Below are positions 55,928 to 64,000 of a DNA stretch of 64,000 bases, in pieces. The stretch covers positions 124,001-188,000 of the forward strand of contig NZ_NESA01000001.1 in the NCBI RefSeq assembly GCF_002778315.1, in the 5' to 3' direction. The position numbers were made by a program, and so were the translations under genes. The DNA is from Limnohabitans sp. JirII-31 (lineage in GTDB: Bacteria; Pseudomonadota; Gammaproteobacteria; Burkholderiales; Burkholderiaceae_C). Each line of letters starts with the position of its first letter. Within the stretch, counting starts at the first letter, position 1. The notes beneath the pieces were generated by a model, which did no database searches, was not told where the DNA came from, and worked only from the letters and a program-made list of their open reading frames with translations.

Positions 55928-56557
55928 GTGGACACAAACCTGATGACTGAGATGCCGCTGTTTCCATTGGGCGCGGTGCTCTTTCCAGGTGGGCACTTGC
56001 CGCTGCAAATTTTTGAAGAGCGTTACCTTGACATGGTGGGGCGCTGCCTGCGCAAGGGTTTGCCCTTTGGTGTGGTGTCACTCACCGAGGGCGGTGACGT
56101 TCGCAAGCGTGGCGACGCAGGGCACGCCCCTGAAATTTTCAAAAGCATTGGCACCATGGCACGCATCACTGCCTGGCAATCGCCACACCCAGGCCTGATA
56201 CGCATTGACTGCGTGGGCGAACAGCGCTTTCAGGTGCTGGGGCAACGCAAGCTCAAACACGGCCTTTGGTTGGGTGATGTCGAGCGCCTGGCCGCAGATC
56301 AAGTGGTGGCCGTGCCCGACGACTTGGTGCATGTGGCGCAGCAACTGGAAAGTTTGATTCAGCGCATGCAGGCAGAGGCATCCAGCCCGCAGCCATTGCG
56401 CGCGACCACACCGTTTGCATTTGACGACTGCGGTTGGGTTGCCAACCGTTGGTGTGAGTTGCTGCCCCTGCCGCACGCCATGAAGCAAAACCTGCTGGCG
56501 CTTGACAGCCCTTTAGTGCGCTTGGAGTTGATTGCAGATTTTTTAGAGCGGGGTTGA
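55928..56557 (+). CDS. LON-substrate-binding-domain protein (copy 2)
   Basis: A 209-residue near-duplicate of the previous gene, same length. Starts MPLFPLGAVLFPGGHLPLQIFEERYLDMV and ends LLALDSPLVRLELIADFLERG. GTG 55928 follows GGAG by 6 nt, the same arrangement as copy 1. It lies 163 nt downstream of copy 1. Most differences cluster near residues 163-178, so that region is less constrained. Confidence 0.9.
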   Translation: MDTNLMTEMPLFPLGAVLFPGGHLPLQIFEERYLDMVGRCLRKGLPFGVVSLTEGGDVRKRGDAGHAPEIFKSIGTMARITAWQSPHPGLIRIDCVGEQRFQVLGQRKLKHGLWLGDVERLAADQVVAVPDDLVHVAQQLESLIQRMQAEASSPQPLRATTPFAFDDCGWVANRWCELLPLPHAMKQNLLALDSPLVRLELIADFLERG

Positions 56558-56580
56558 GTCGTTTGGGTGGCTTGTTAGGG

Positions 56581-56843
56581 TTAGGTCGCTTTTTTTCGCA
56601 TTCGTTTGGCTGCTTGGTACTGACGCTCGAAATCTGCCGCATCAAAACCATCATTACGCTTTAAGAGGCTGACATTTAACCAAGCGGTATCCTCATTCTG
56701 AAGTGCGGAGTATGTAGACTCTAAAGCAGTTAGTTATTGGGCTCCTTGTGCAGGCTCATTACTTTCACATCAATGTCACGACGCAACAGCTCTGCGAAAC
56801 AGCCATTGTGCTGCCCAGGCTTAACAACTTGTGCAAAGCGCAT
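56581..56843 (-). pseudogene. Frame-broken small ORF, unrecognised
   Basis: A minus-strand start at 56843 (ATG, 6 nt after GGGGAG) opens a 37-residue frame beginning MRFAQVVKPG and stopping at 56730. The adjoining frame 56581-56733 is open for 50 residues without a start, ending in RQYQAAKRMRKKAT. The two overlap by 4 nt in different frames. Joined, they would give an about 87-residue protein with a basic tail. A frameshifted small gene is plausible; I do not recognise the product. Confidence 0.35.
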
Positions 56844-57070
56844 GACCATCTCCCCTAGCAGTCTTCGAAAAAATTTCGTTTTATGCTCAGTGTTCGAAGT
56901 GGTCGTACTCGCACGCTGGTGCGCCGATCTGTGCGTTCAATGGTTAAGACGTCGATGAGGTTGTGGGTTTTGTATTCGCCATGTTTACATGATGTATCGG
57001 GCACAGTGCGAACTTCTAGCGGTCAAGTCCGATCAAGTTGGGTCGATCGTGCTTTTACCTGCAATCGGCT

Positions 57071-57100
57071 TTGAAAGCATTCTTCCGCCTTGGGTAAGAT
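57071..57100 (+). promoter_or_regulatory. Sigma-70-type promoter candidate for the helicase operon
   Basis: TTGAAA (57071-57076), an 18-nt spacer and TAAGAT (57095-57100) form a good -35/-10 pair. Transcription would begin about 57107, leaving a leader of about 57 nt before the ATG at 57164. Confidence 0.5.
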
Positions 57101-57163
57101 GCCCTGAAGGATCATCAAAAATTGATAGAGCCTGCGGTTACTGATAAGCAGGAAGGGGAGTTC

Positions 57164-60100
57164 ATGGATGTTTTTGACCTGAGGAAACAGGTAGTTGACG
57201 ACTACGCCAGCTTTGCGCGCTCATTCACGCAAATACGCGCCGCTGACTTGAAGGCTCAGATTGACGCCATCTACGCGCAAGACAAGTTCTGGCCTGAGCC
57301 ATTGCTCCAAATCACCCCGTACTACGAACCCGGTGGCAACGTAGATGCCCTGGCTGCCGATGGCTCCATAGACCCCACCACCGCGCAAATCTTCCGGATT
57401 CCCGCTGCTCCTGAGCAGCCGCTCAACCTCTACACCCATCAAGTCCAAGCGCTGACCGCCGCCAATCAGGGGCGCAGCTATGTTGTGACCACCGGTACGG
57501 GTTCCGGCAAATCGCTTTGCTTCTTCATACCGGTGATTGACGCCATCCTGCGCGCCAAGAAGACCGACAACACCAAGCGCACGCGCGCCATCATCGTGTA
57601 CCCGATGAACGCGCTGGCCAACAGCCAAATGGAGGAGCTGGACAAGTTCCTCAAACACCTGGCCCCCGCACAGCCCATTACGTTCGCGCGCTACACCGGC
57701 CAGGAGGGTGACGAAGCCCGCCGCGACGTGGCATCGAACCCGCCAGACATCTTGCTGACCAACTTCATGATGCTGGAATACCTGATGACGCGTCAGGATG
57801 AGACGGATCGAAAGGTCATCGGCCACTGCCAAGACTTGCAATTCCTGGTGCTCGACGAGCTGCACACCTACCGTGGCCGCCAGGGTGCCGACGTTGCGCT
57901 TTTAGTGCGCCGCATTCGCGCATTGCTGGCCCCTAGTGGATTGCAGTGCATCGGCACGTCCGCCACCATGGCTAGTGGCTCTGATGAAGATCGTCGTTCT
58001 GCCGTGGCCACGGTTGCCAGCAAGTTGTTTGGCACAGCTGTGCTTCCGTCGGATGTGATTGGCGAGACATTGATTCGGGCTACATCGCCCGAACTGCATG
58101 CAGGCACGGTGTTGGGGCCGTTGGTAGATGTGGTCAACACTGGCGTATCAGCCACCATCACGGACGCCGAGCTAGCCGTGCACCCGCTCGCCATCTGGAT
58201 TGAAACCCGCCTTGGCATCACCTGGGAAGGTGCCAAATGGGTGCGTGCAAGACCGCAAACACTGCAAACAGCCACCCAATGGCTGTCAGAAGACACTGGG
58301 CAGCCGATGGACAAATGCGCTGATCTGTTGCGCAACTTCCTGCTGATATCCTCGATGGCCGAAGAGGACCGCTTGGCCGGTCACAACAGTGGCAAACGCG
58401 GCTTCTTTGCCTTCAAGCTGCACCAGTTCATATCCGGTGCCGGTGCCGCCTACGCCACCCTTGACCCTGCGGGCACCCGCACCGTAACGGTCAACGCGCA
58501 GCAATACCTGCCGAGCGCTCCTGAAAAGCGGCTGTACCCGGTTCACTTCTGCCGCGACTGTGGGCAGGAGTACCACCCAGTGTTCTTGCAGCAAGATGGC
58601 GGCTATGTGGTGCTGCCGCGCGAAATCGACGACGTGCCACCCAAGTTGAACCGCGATGCCGAAGAGCAAGCGCCCGACCGACCACGCTACGGCTTTCTGA
58701 TGCCTGAGCCCCCCGATGGGTCACTGGATTTTTCCGGGAACGACGAGGACTATCCTGACTCTTGGTTGGAAGAGGACAAGCACGGCACTATCCGTCTAAA
58801 AGCGGATGCCCGCAAGAACCGGTCAGAACGCATTGCAATTGACCCCACGGGACGTGTTGGCGCTGGTGCCTATGCGTGGTTCATGCCAGGCAAGTTCCGC
58901 TTTTGCTTGGTTTGCAAGGCAGTCCATTCTGCCCAGGGCAAAGATAACAACCGCCTTGCCGCGCTGTCATCCGAAGGGCGTTCTTCGGCCACCACGCTGT
59001 TGACTCATTCGGTACTACGCTGGATGCACTCGCAGGAGTCCATACCTGCAAACCGGCGCAAGATGCTGGGGTTCAGCGATAACCGTCAGGATGCAGCCTT
59101 GCAGGCGGGGCACTTTAACGACTTCTTGTTCGTCAGCCTGTTCCGCTCGGCGTTTCTAGGTGCAGTACGCGCAGCGGGGTCGGAAGGGCTGTCAGCCGAC
59201 CGGCTAGGGCAGGCCGTCTTCAAGTCTTTGGGCTTCGACCGGCCCGGTGCTCAGGGACTGCGTGATGAATGGCTGATGGACCCCGAGTTGGAAGGTGCCA
59301 ACTTCATCAATGCGCAGAAGGCCATGCGCCAGGTGCTGGCCTATCGCGCGTGGTTTGACCAGCGCAAAGGCTGGCGCTACACCAACCCCAATCTGGAACA
59401 ACTCGCATTAGTGCGGGTGGAATACGTGGGTCTGGAAGACTTGTGTGCCAACGAGGCCCGCTTTGCCGATGCGCCGCAGTTGCTCAAAGGTGCCTCACCC
59501 CAGATTCGCATGAACGTCTACCGCATCATTCTGGATGCTATGCGCCAAGCGCTTGCGCTAGACCCGGAAGTGCTGGACCCGTCTGAGCAAGACACGCTGC
59601 GGGGGCGCTCTATCAACACGTTGCGTGCACCGTGGGGGTTTGGTCGTGAAGAGCAGATGCGTACCGCCCGCTACCTGATGTTGTCGCCGCCCGCCCGACG
59701 CGATAACTCGATGGCTGACGAAGACAAGCTCTTACGTGCCGGTTTCCTGTCTGGCATTGGCCGCGAATTGCGCAAGCCAGATCTGTGGGGTGGGCGCTCA
59801 GAGGCGCGCCAGCTCAGGCATGGTGACTACCAGATGTTGCTCAGCCACATGCTGCGAGCTGCGGCCAAAGCCGGTTTGGTGGCAGAGGTTCCCACCCCGT
59901 TTGGTACGTCCTTGGGATGGCACCTCAAAAATGCCTGCATTGAGTTCCACGTGGGCACCGGACGGCCAGCCCGTGGTGGCATGGATAACGCCTTCTACAA
60001 GGCGTTGTACGAGAACCTGGCCGCTGCCATCAATTCGGACTATCACTACTTCGGTTTCGAAGCCCGCGAGCACACCGCCCAGGTGGACAAAGACCGCCGC

Positions 60101-62479
60101 GAAGCGCGTGAAATGCGCTTCCGCTTTGGTGACGAAGACCAACAGCGCTTAGCCACCAACGCGCGGCAGCTTGCCGAACTGGGGGAGCGTGGCCGCTTCC
60201 TGCCGGTGCTGTTCTGTTCACCCACCATGGAGCTAGGCGTGGACATCTCCGCGCTGAACACGGTGTACCTGCGCAATATGCCGCCTACACCTGCCAACTA
60301 TGCCCAGCGCAGTGGCCGTGCCGGTCGCAGCGGCATGCCTGCGCTGGTGCTCACGTACTGCGCTGCACGCAGTCCGCATGACCAGTATTTCTTTGCTGAC
60401 CCACCCGCTATGGTCCATGGCGAAGTTCGTGCCCCTACGCTGGACTTGGGCAATGAAGAGCTGGTGCGCAGCCATTTGCAAGCGGTGTGGCTTGCTGCCA
60501 CCAATGCCCCCCTAAGTGCAGCAATCTCTGAAATCGTGGAGCCCAACGAACAGAAAGACTTGCCGCTGTACGAGACGGTCGTCACCGCGTTGTCGGATCC
60601 TGCAACGCCGCCCATTGCTACGCAACGCATCAAACAGGTGTTGGCATTGCTGACCGATGACCTCACACCAGAGGATGCACCTTGGTTTCAGGGCATTGAT
60701 GCACTCACTGCCGACATCGTGGACAAAGCTGTCATCCGCTTTGACGATGCCTTCGACAGGTGGCGTGAACTGTTCCGCAGCGCAGCCCGCCAGCGGGACC
60801 AGTCTCGCCGCACCATGGATACGCACAACCTCCCGCAGCGCGAGCGCGATTCAGCGCGGGTGTTGCACGCTCAGGCGATTGACCAGCTGAACCTGTTGCA
60901 GCGTGGCTCCGAAAGCCTGTCCAGTGACTTCTACACTTACCGCTATCTAGCTACCGAGGCGTTCCTGCCTGGCTACAACTTCCCACGCCTGCCGTTGACG
61001 GCCTTTATTCCTGGCAGTGGTGAGCGGGGTACCAAGGGTGCCTATTTGCAGCGGCCCCGGTTCCTGGCGTTGTCCGAATTCGGCCCTCGTAGCTTGGTCT
61101 ATCACGAAGGCCGCGCCTACCGCGTCACTGCGGCCCAGCTCTCCACCCGTGGCGAAGGTGCAGTGCCTGGCGGCTTACTGAACACCGATACCGCTGTGAT
61201 CTGCCGCAGTTGCGGTGGTGCCCATTTCCGTTCAGACCCAGCAGACAAAGGTCGCAGCCACTGCCGCGCCTGTGGTGCTTTGCTGATGGACAACAGCGAC
61301 ATGGTGCTCAACCTGTACCGCATCGAAAACGTCCGCACTTCGCCCGCCGAGCGCATCACCGTCAATGACGAAGAGCGCCAACGCCAAGGGTTTGACCTGC
61401 AAACCATCTTCCGGTGGGCTCGCCGCGAGGGTGGTCAGCAAGATGTGCGCGTGGTGCGGGCCCAAGATGCCGAAGGCTCTGTGGCTACGCTTCGCTACGG
61501 TCCGGGTGCTGAAATCAGCCGTTTGAACAAGGGCCTGCGCCGTCGTGCCGACCCGGCACAGCATGGCTTTATGGTCAATCCACTCAATGGCTCATGGGCC
61601 AAGATGGACGAGGATGACGGTCGCGAGCCCGACCCCACCGTGACACCCAATCAGTCCATCGTTCCCTGGGTGATGGACCGCAAAAACGCGCTGCTGTTTC
61701 AACTTGCCGAGGAGGGCGCTTCCGAGGTCACCATAGCCACTCTGCAATACGCCATCAAGCGCGGTGTGGAGTCTGTCTACCAGTTGGAAGAGTCCGAGTT
61801 GCTGGCTGAGCCCTTGCCAGACCGCAAGACGCGCAAGGGTGTGCTGCTATACGAGGCGACCGAGGGTGGCGCAGGGGTGTTGACCCGTCTGGTTCATGAC
61901 GAAAACGCGCTTGCCAACGTGGCTCGCGCTGCATTGAAGGTAATGCACTTCGACATACCACCTGTTGGACAACCACTTCCGGCGCTGGACGATTTGCATG
62001 ATGTGGCGGGCACCCAATGTGTTGCGGGCTGCTACCGCTGCGTGCTGTCCTATTACAACCAGCCAGACCACCCCGTGATTGACCGCCGTGACGCTGCGGC
62101 CCGTGCTTTGTTGCTTAGGCTGGCAGCGGTGCGGACCCATTTGATGCCTGCATCCGATGAGCCTGTAAGCGCCACGGATGCAGATGTCGCACCTGCGGAT
62201 GTGAGCAGCGGGACAGCCGCGTCAGTTGCCGCAAGCGTACCGAGCCAAGGCGGGTTCAGCGCCGCAACATATGGCCTGCCAGAACCTACTGCCGTGGGCA
62301 AGCCCATTGACAATACCGATGTGTTGGCACTGTGGCGTGGCCAGCGTGTTGCCTTGGTGGGTCACAACGTTGATCCCGCCCCGTTGCGTGACCGAGGTCT
62401 TGAAGTATTCGTATGGCCTGCGGACGACGCGCAGGCCCAAGCCGCTGTGGCTGCACAGTTGGCTCAAAAACTATCCTAA
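57164..62479 (+). CDS. Large DEAD-type helicase with DUF1998 domain
   Basis: A 1771-residue superfamily 2 helicase. The first RecA-like domain has Walker A TGTGSGKS at 110-117, DELH at 231-234 and SAT at 266-268. The second is far away: QRSGRAGRSG at 1048-1057. The about 780-residue stretch between holds two CxxC pairs (C463/C466, C581/C584). C1347/C1350 with C1367/C1370 form a zinc-ribbon-like block. C1619/C1623/C1626 in the DUF1998-type C-terminal cluster complete it. This plan matches COG1205 helicases of phage defence, such as Druantia DruE and a DISARM DrmA-DrmB-like fusion. ATG 57164 follows GGAAGGGGAG; the SNF2 gene follows by 12 nt. Confidence 0.88.
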   Translation: MDVFDLRKQVVDDYASFARSFTQIRAADLKAQIDAIYAQDKFWPEPLLQITPYYEPGGNVDALAADGSIDPTTAQIFRIPAAPEQPLNLYTHQVQALTAANQGRSYVVTTGTGSGKSLCFFIPVIDAILRAKKTDNTKRTRAIIVYPMNALANSQMEELDKFLKHLAPAQPITFARYTGQEGDEARRDVASNPPDILLTNFMMLEYLMTRQDETDRKVIGHCQDLQFLVLDELHTYRGRQGADVALLVRRIRALLAPSGLQCIGTSATMASGSDEDRRSAVATVASKLFGTAVLPSDVIGETLIRATSPELHAGTVLGPLVDVVNTGVSATITDAELAVHPLAIWIETRLGITWEGAKWVRARPQTLQTATQWLSEDTGQPMDKCADLLRNFLLISSMAEEDRLAGHNSGKRGFFAFKLHQFISGAGAAYATLDPAGTRTVTVNAQQYLPSAPEKRLYPVHFCRDCGQEYHPVFLQQDGGYVVLPREIDDVPPKLNRDAEEQAPDRPRYGFLMPEPPDGSLDFSGNDEDYPDSWLEEDKHGTIRLKADARKNRSERIAIDPTGRVGAGAYAWFMPGKFRFCLVCKAVHSAQGKDNNRLAALSSEGRSSATTLLTHSVLRWMHSQESIPANRRKMLGFSDNRQDAALQAGHFNDFLFVSLFRSAFLGAVRAAGSEGLSADRLGQAVFKSLGFDRPGAQGLRDEWLMDPELEGANFINAQKAMRQVLAYRAWFDQRKGWRYTNPNLEQLALVRVEYVGLEDLCANEARFADAPQLLKGASPQIRMNVYRIILDAMRQALALDPEVLDPSEQDTLRGRSINTLRAPWGFGREEQMRTARYLMLSPPARRDNSMADEDKLLRAGFLSGIGRELRKPDLWGGRSEARQLRHGDYQMLLSHMLRAAAKAGLVAEVPTPFGTSLGWHLKNACIEFHVGTGRPARGGMDNAFYKALYENLAAAINSDYHYFGFEAREHTAQVDKDRREAREMRFRFGDEDQQRLATNARQLAELGERGRFLPVLFCSPTMELGVDISALNTVYLRNMPPTPANYAQRSGRAGRSGMPALVLTYCAARSPHDQYFFADPPAMVHGEVRAPTLDLGNEELVRSHLQAVWLAATNAPLSAAISEIVEPNEQKDLPLYETVVTALSDPATPPIATQRIKQVLALLTDDLTPEDAPWFQGIDALTADIVDKAVIRFDDAFDRWRELFRSAARQRDQSRRTMDTHNLPQRERDSARVLHAQAIDQLNLLQRGSESLSSDFYTYRYLATEAFLPGYNFPRLPLTAFIPGSGERGTKGAYLQRPRFLALSEFGPRSLVYHEGRAYRVTAAQLSTRGEGAVPGGLLNTDTAVICRSCGGAHFRSDPADKGRSHCRACGALLMDNSDMVLNLYRIENVRTSPAERITVNDEERQRQGFDLQTIFRWARREGGQQDVRVVRAQDAEGSVATLRYGPGAEISRLNKGLRRRADPAQHGFMVNPLNGSWAKMDEDDGREPDPTVTPNQSIVPWVMDRKNALLFQLAEEGASEVTIATLQYAIKRGVESVYQLEESELLAEPLPDRKTRKGVLLYEATEGGAGVLTRLVHDENALANVARAALKVMHFDIPPVGQPLPALDDLHDVAGTQCVAGCYRCVLSYYNQPDHPVIDRRDAAARALLLRLAAVRTHLMPASDEPVSATDADVAPADVSSGTAASVAASVPSQGGFSAATYGLPEPTAVGKPIDNTDVLALWRGQRVALVGHNVDPAPLRDRGLEVFVWPADDAQAQAAVAAQLAQKLS

Positions 62480-62491
62480 GGATTCGTATCA

Positions 62492-64000
62492 ATGAGTGCT
62501 GTGATGTCTGATCCTTTGGGCTCGCACTTCCCCCCTGGGGCCTTGGTGCGCGCCCGTGGCCGTGAATGGATAGTGCTGCCTGGCAGCAGTCCCGACCGGC
62601 TGCGCTTGCGCCCCCTATCTGGCAGTGAAGCGGATGTGGCTGTTGTCTCCCCTCGATTGGAAGCTGTCCACGACCCCGTGGTGGCTGCCAACTTCCCGCC
62701 ACCATCGGTTGCGCAGGCTGCAAGCCATGAAGATGCATTGTTGCTGCGTGATGCCCTGCTAATGTCCTTGCGCCGGGGTGCTGGCCCCTTCCGTAGCTTT
62801 GGGCACCTGGCATTCCAGCCGCGCGCCTACCAGTTGGTGCCCCTTCTGATGGCGCTCAAACAGGAAGTGGTCCGCCTTCTGATTGCTGATGACGTGGGTA
62901 TCGGCAAAACCATCGAAGCAGGCATGATTGCCCGCGAGCTGATGGACCGTGGCGAGATAAAGCGGTTTGCGGTGCTCTGCCCACCCCATTTGGTAGAGCA
63001 GTGGGTGCAAGAGCTGGACGAGCGGTTTCACATCAAGGCGGTGGCCGTCACGGCTGCCAGCGCAGCCCGCTTGGAACGTGGTTTACCAGTCACTGACAAC
63101 ATATTCACCGTGCACCCGCACACCGTGGTGAGTCTGGACTTCATCAAGAGTGACCGCCGACGTGGCGACTTCGCCACCCGTTGCCCCGAATTGGTGATCG
63201 TGGATGAAGCCCACACCTGCGCAGGTAATGGCGCTGGCCGCCATCAACGTTACGACTTGCTGCGACTACTGGCTGCGGATGCCGAGAGACACATGCTGTT
63301 TCTCACGGCCACCCCGCATTCCGGCGATGAGGCCAGTTTCAACAACCTGCTAGGCCTGTTGCACCCAGACTTTTTGCAGCTTGCCACCCTGGCTGGCACT
63401 GCCCGTGACGCATTGCGCGCCCGCCTTGCGTTGCACTTTGTTCAACGCCGACGGCCCGACATTGCAGAGTGGAACGACGAGGGTGTGTTCCCACGCCGCG
63501 AAACCTCAGACTTGCCCTATTCTCTGGACGGTGCATGGGCGCATTTTTTCGACTCCGTGTTGGACTATTGCTCCGAGGTAGTGGAGCGTGCGGGCACCGA
63601 CCAGCGCCGCCAGCGCCTCAATTTCTGGGGCACATTGGCACTAATGCGCAGTGCTGCCAGCAGCCCAGCGGCGGCATTGCAGTCTCTGCGTACGCGCATG
63701 TCCAACCAGATCACCGATGCTGACGAAGAGGCTTTGCGCGACCGCGTGTTTGACGGTGCAGAAGACGCCATGCCGGATGACGATGCCGAGCTACCCGCAG
63801 ACAACGCCGAGCCCGCGCTGGCAGACCTGATTACCCAAGCCCAGCGCCTGGCTGCTGACGGCGGCGACCCCAAGTTGGTGGCCCTGCGCAATCACCTTGA
63901 AAAAGACTTGCTCAAACCCGGCTTTGCACCTGTGGTTTTCTGCCGCTACATTGCCACCGCGCACTACCTGTACGAACACCTCAAAAACCGTTACCCCGGT
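62492..64000 (+). CDS. SNF2-type helicase, 5' part (runs off the window)
   Basis: A 503-residue N-terminal part of an SNF2/DrmD-type DNA helicase without a stop before 64000. The ATP site DDVGIGKT is at 133-140, DEAH at 238-241, and a TATP motif near residue 272. The start of the second helicase domain can be seen at the end (PVVFCRYIATAHYLYEHLKNRY). ATG 62492 follows TAAGGA, which overlaps the stop of the previous gene. DrmD-like proteins have about 1000 residues or more, so more than half may be missing. It is co-transcribed with the DUF1998 helicase. Confidence 0.87.
   Translation, partial: MSAVMSDPLGSHFPPGALVRARGREWIVLPGSSPDRLRLRPLSGSEADVAVVSPRLEAVHDPVVAANFPPPSVAQAASHEDALLLRDALLMSLRRGAGPFRSFGHLAFQPRAYQLVPLLMALKQEVVRLLIADDVGIGKTIEAGMIARELMDRGEIKRFAVLCPPHLVEQWVQELDERFHIKAVAVTAASAARLERGLPVTDNIFTVHPHTVVSLDFIKSDRRRGDFATRCPELVIVDEAHTCAGNGAGRHQRYDLLRLLAADAERHMLFLTATPHSGDEASFNNLLGLLHPDFLQLATLAGTARDALRARLALHFVQRRRPDIAEWNDEGVFPRRETSDLPYSLDGAWAHFFDSVLDYCSEVVERAGTDQRRQRLNFWGTLALMRSAASSPAAALQSLRTRMSNQITDADEEALRDRVFDGAEDAMPDDDAELPADNAEPALADLITQAQRLAADGGDPKLVALRNHLEKDLLKPGFAPVVFCRYIATAHYLYEHLKNRYPG

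Larger units (their letters stand above)
56558..57163. other. Low-GC transition region upstream of helicase locus
   Basis: This 606-nt stretch is less GC-rich than its neighbours and contains no full-length gene. On the minus strand it holds a small open frame (56730-56843) and a second frame (56581-56733) shifted relative to it. A sigma-70-like promoter candidate lies at 57071-57100. It looks like the edge of an acquired locus, but no integrase, IS or tRNA is seen here. Confidence 0.5.

Noticed and set aside
56737-56958. 73-codon plus-strand frame upstream of the helicase gene
   Set aside because: No ribosome-binding site and no family resemblance; the minus-strand frame with GGGGAG is the better candidate.

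Overview
The window reads as chromosomal DNA of a betaproteobacterium, most likely Burkholderiales, family Comamonadaceae (Limnohabitans/Rhodoferax-like). The reasons are the style of the housekeeping proteins (GlyA, CysS, AccA, LysC), the moderate-to-high GC, and six Bug/TctC-type solute receptors without any membrane permease genes. This placement is inference from protein style; no marker gene was compared.

Layout. 1-539 is non-coding: a hexanucleotide repeat and two 75-nt stem-loop elements that share a 27-nt loop in opposite orientations. 540-13832 is a housekeeping block: glyA, a lytic transglycosylase, a DUF349 protein, lpxH, two cyclophilins, a TPR protein, cysS, an AlkA-like glycosylase, accA, tilS, lysC and tRNA-Ser(GCU). 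13894-18718 is a minus-strand set with a flavin-reductase-like protein, an alpha/beta hydrolase lipoprotein, a Bug receptor, an enoyl-CoA hydratase and a CaiB-type CoA-transferase. 18856-21060 is a small operon (DUF2141, SDR, TetR, DUF2306 remnant) preceded by a palindromic operator candidate.

21131-30680 looks like one envelope metal-handling locus: a HupE-like membrane protein, three YHYH-domain lipoproteins, a small cysteine-containing secreted protein, a multicopper oxidase, a MipA/OmpV outer-membrane protein and a two-component system. 30724-36675 holds a membrane spermidine-synthase-like fusion, a GGDEF/EAL protein and a FeeM-like N-acyltransferase. 37049-40886 holds an HNH protein overlapping a pair of M16 peptidases, then a metallo-beta-lactamase-fold hydrolase.

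40971-52996 is catabolic and uptake DNA: an HMG-CoA-lyase-like enzyme, a CoA-transferase, five Bug receptors, a class II aldolase, a ModA-like binding protein, two alpha/beta hydrolases, a cupin and a GlcG-like protein. The genes together suggest uptake and breakdown of organic acids or esters through acyl-CoA intermediates; the substrate cannot be read from the sequence. 52997-56557 holds a YhgE/Pip-type membrane protein and a tandem duplicate of a LON-substrate-binding-domain protein.

From about 56560 the character changes: a low-GC, gene-poor stretch with a broken small ORF leads into a 1771-residue DEAD/DUF1998 helicase followed 12 nt later by an SNF2-type helicase that runs off the end at 64000. 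This pair resembles the helicase core of DISARM/Druantia-type phage defence, and the rest of the locus lies outside the window.
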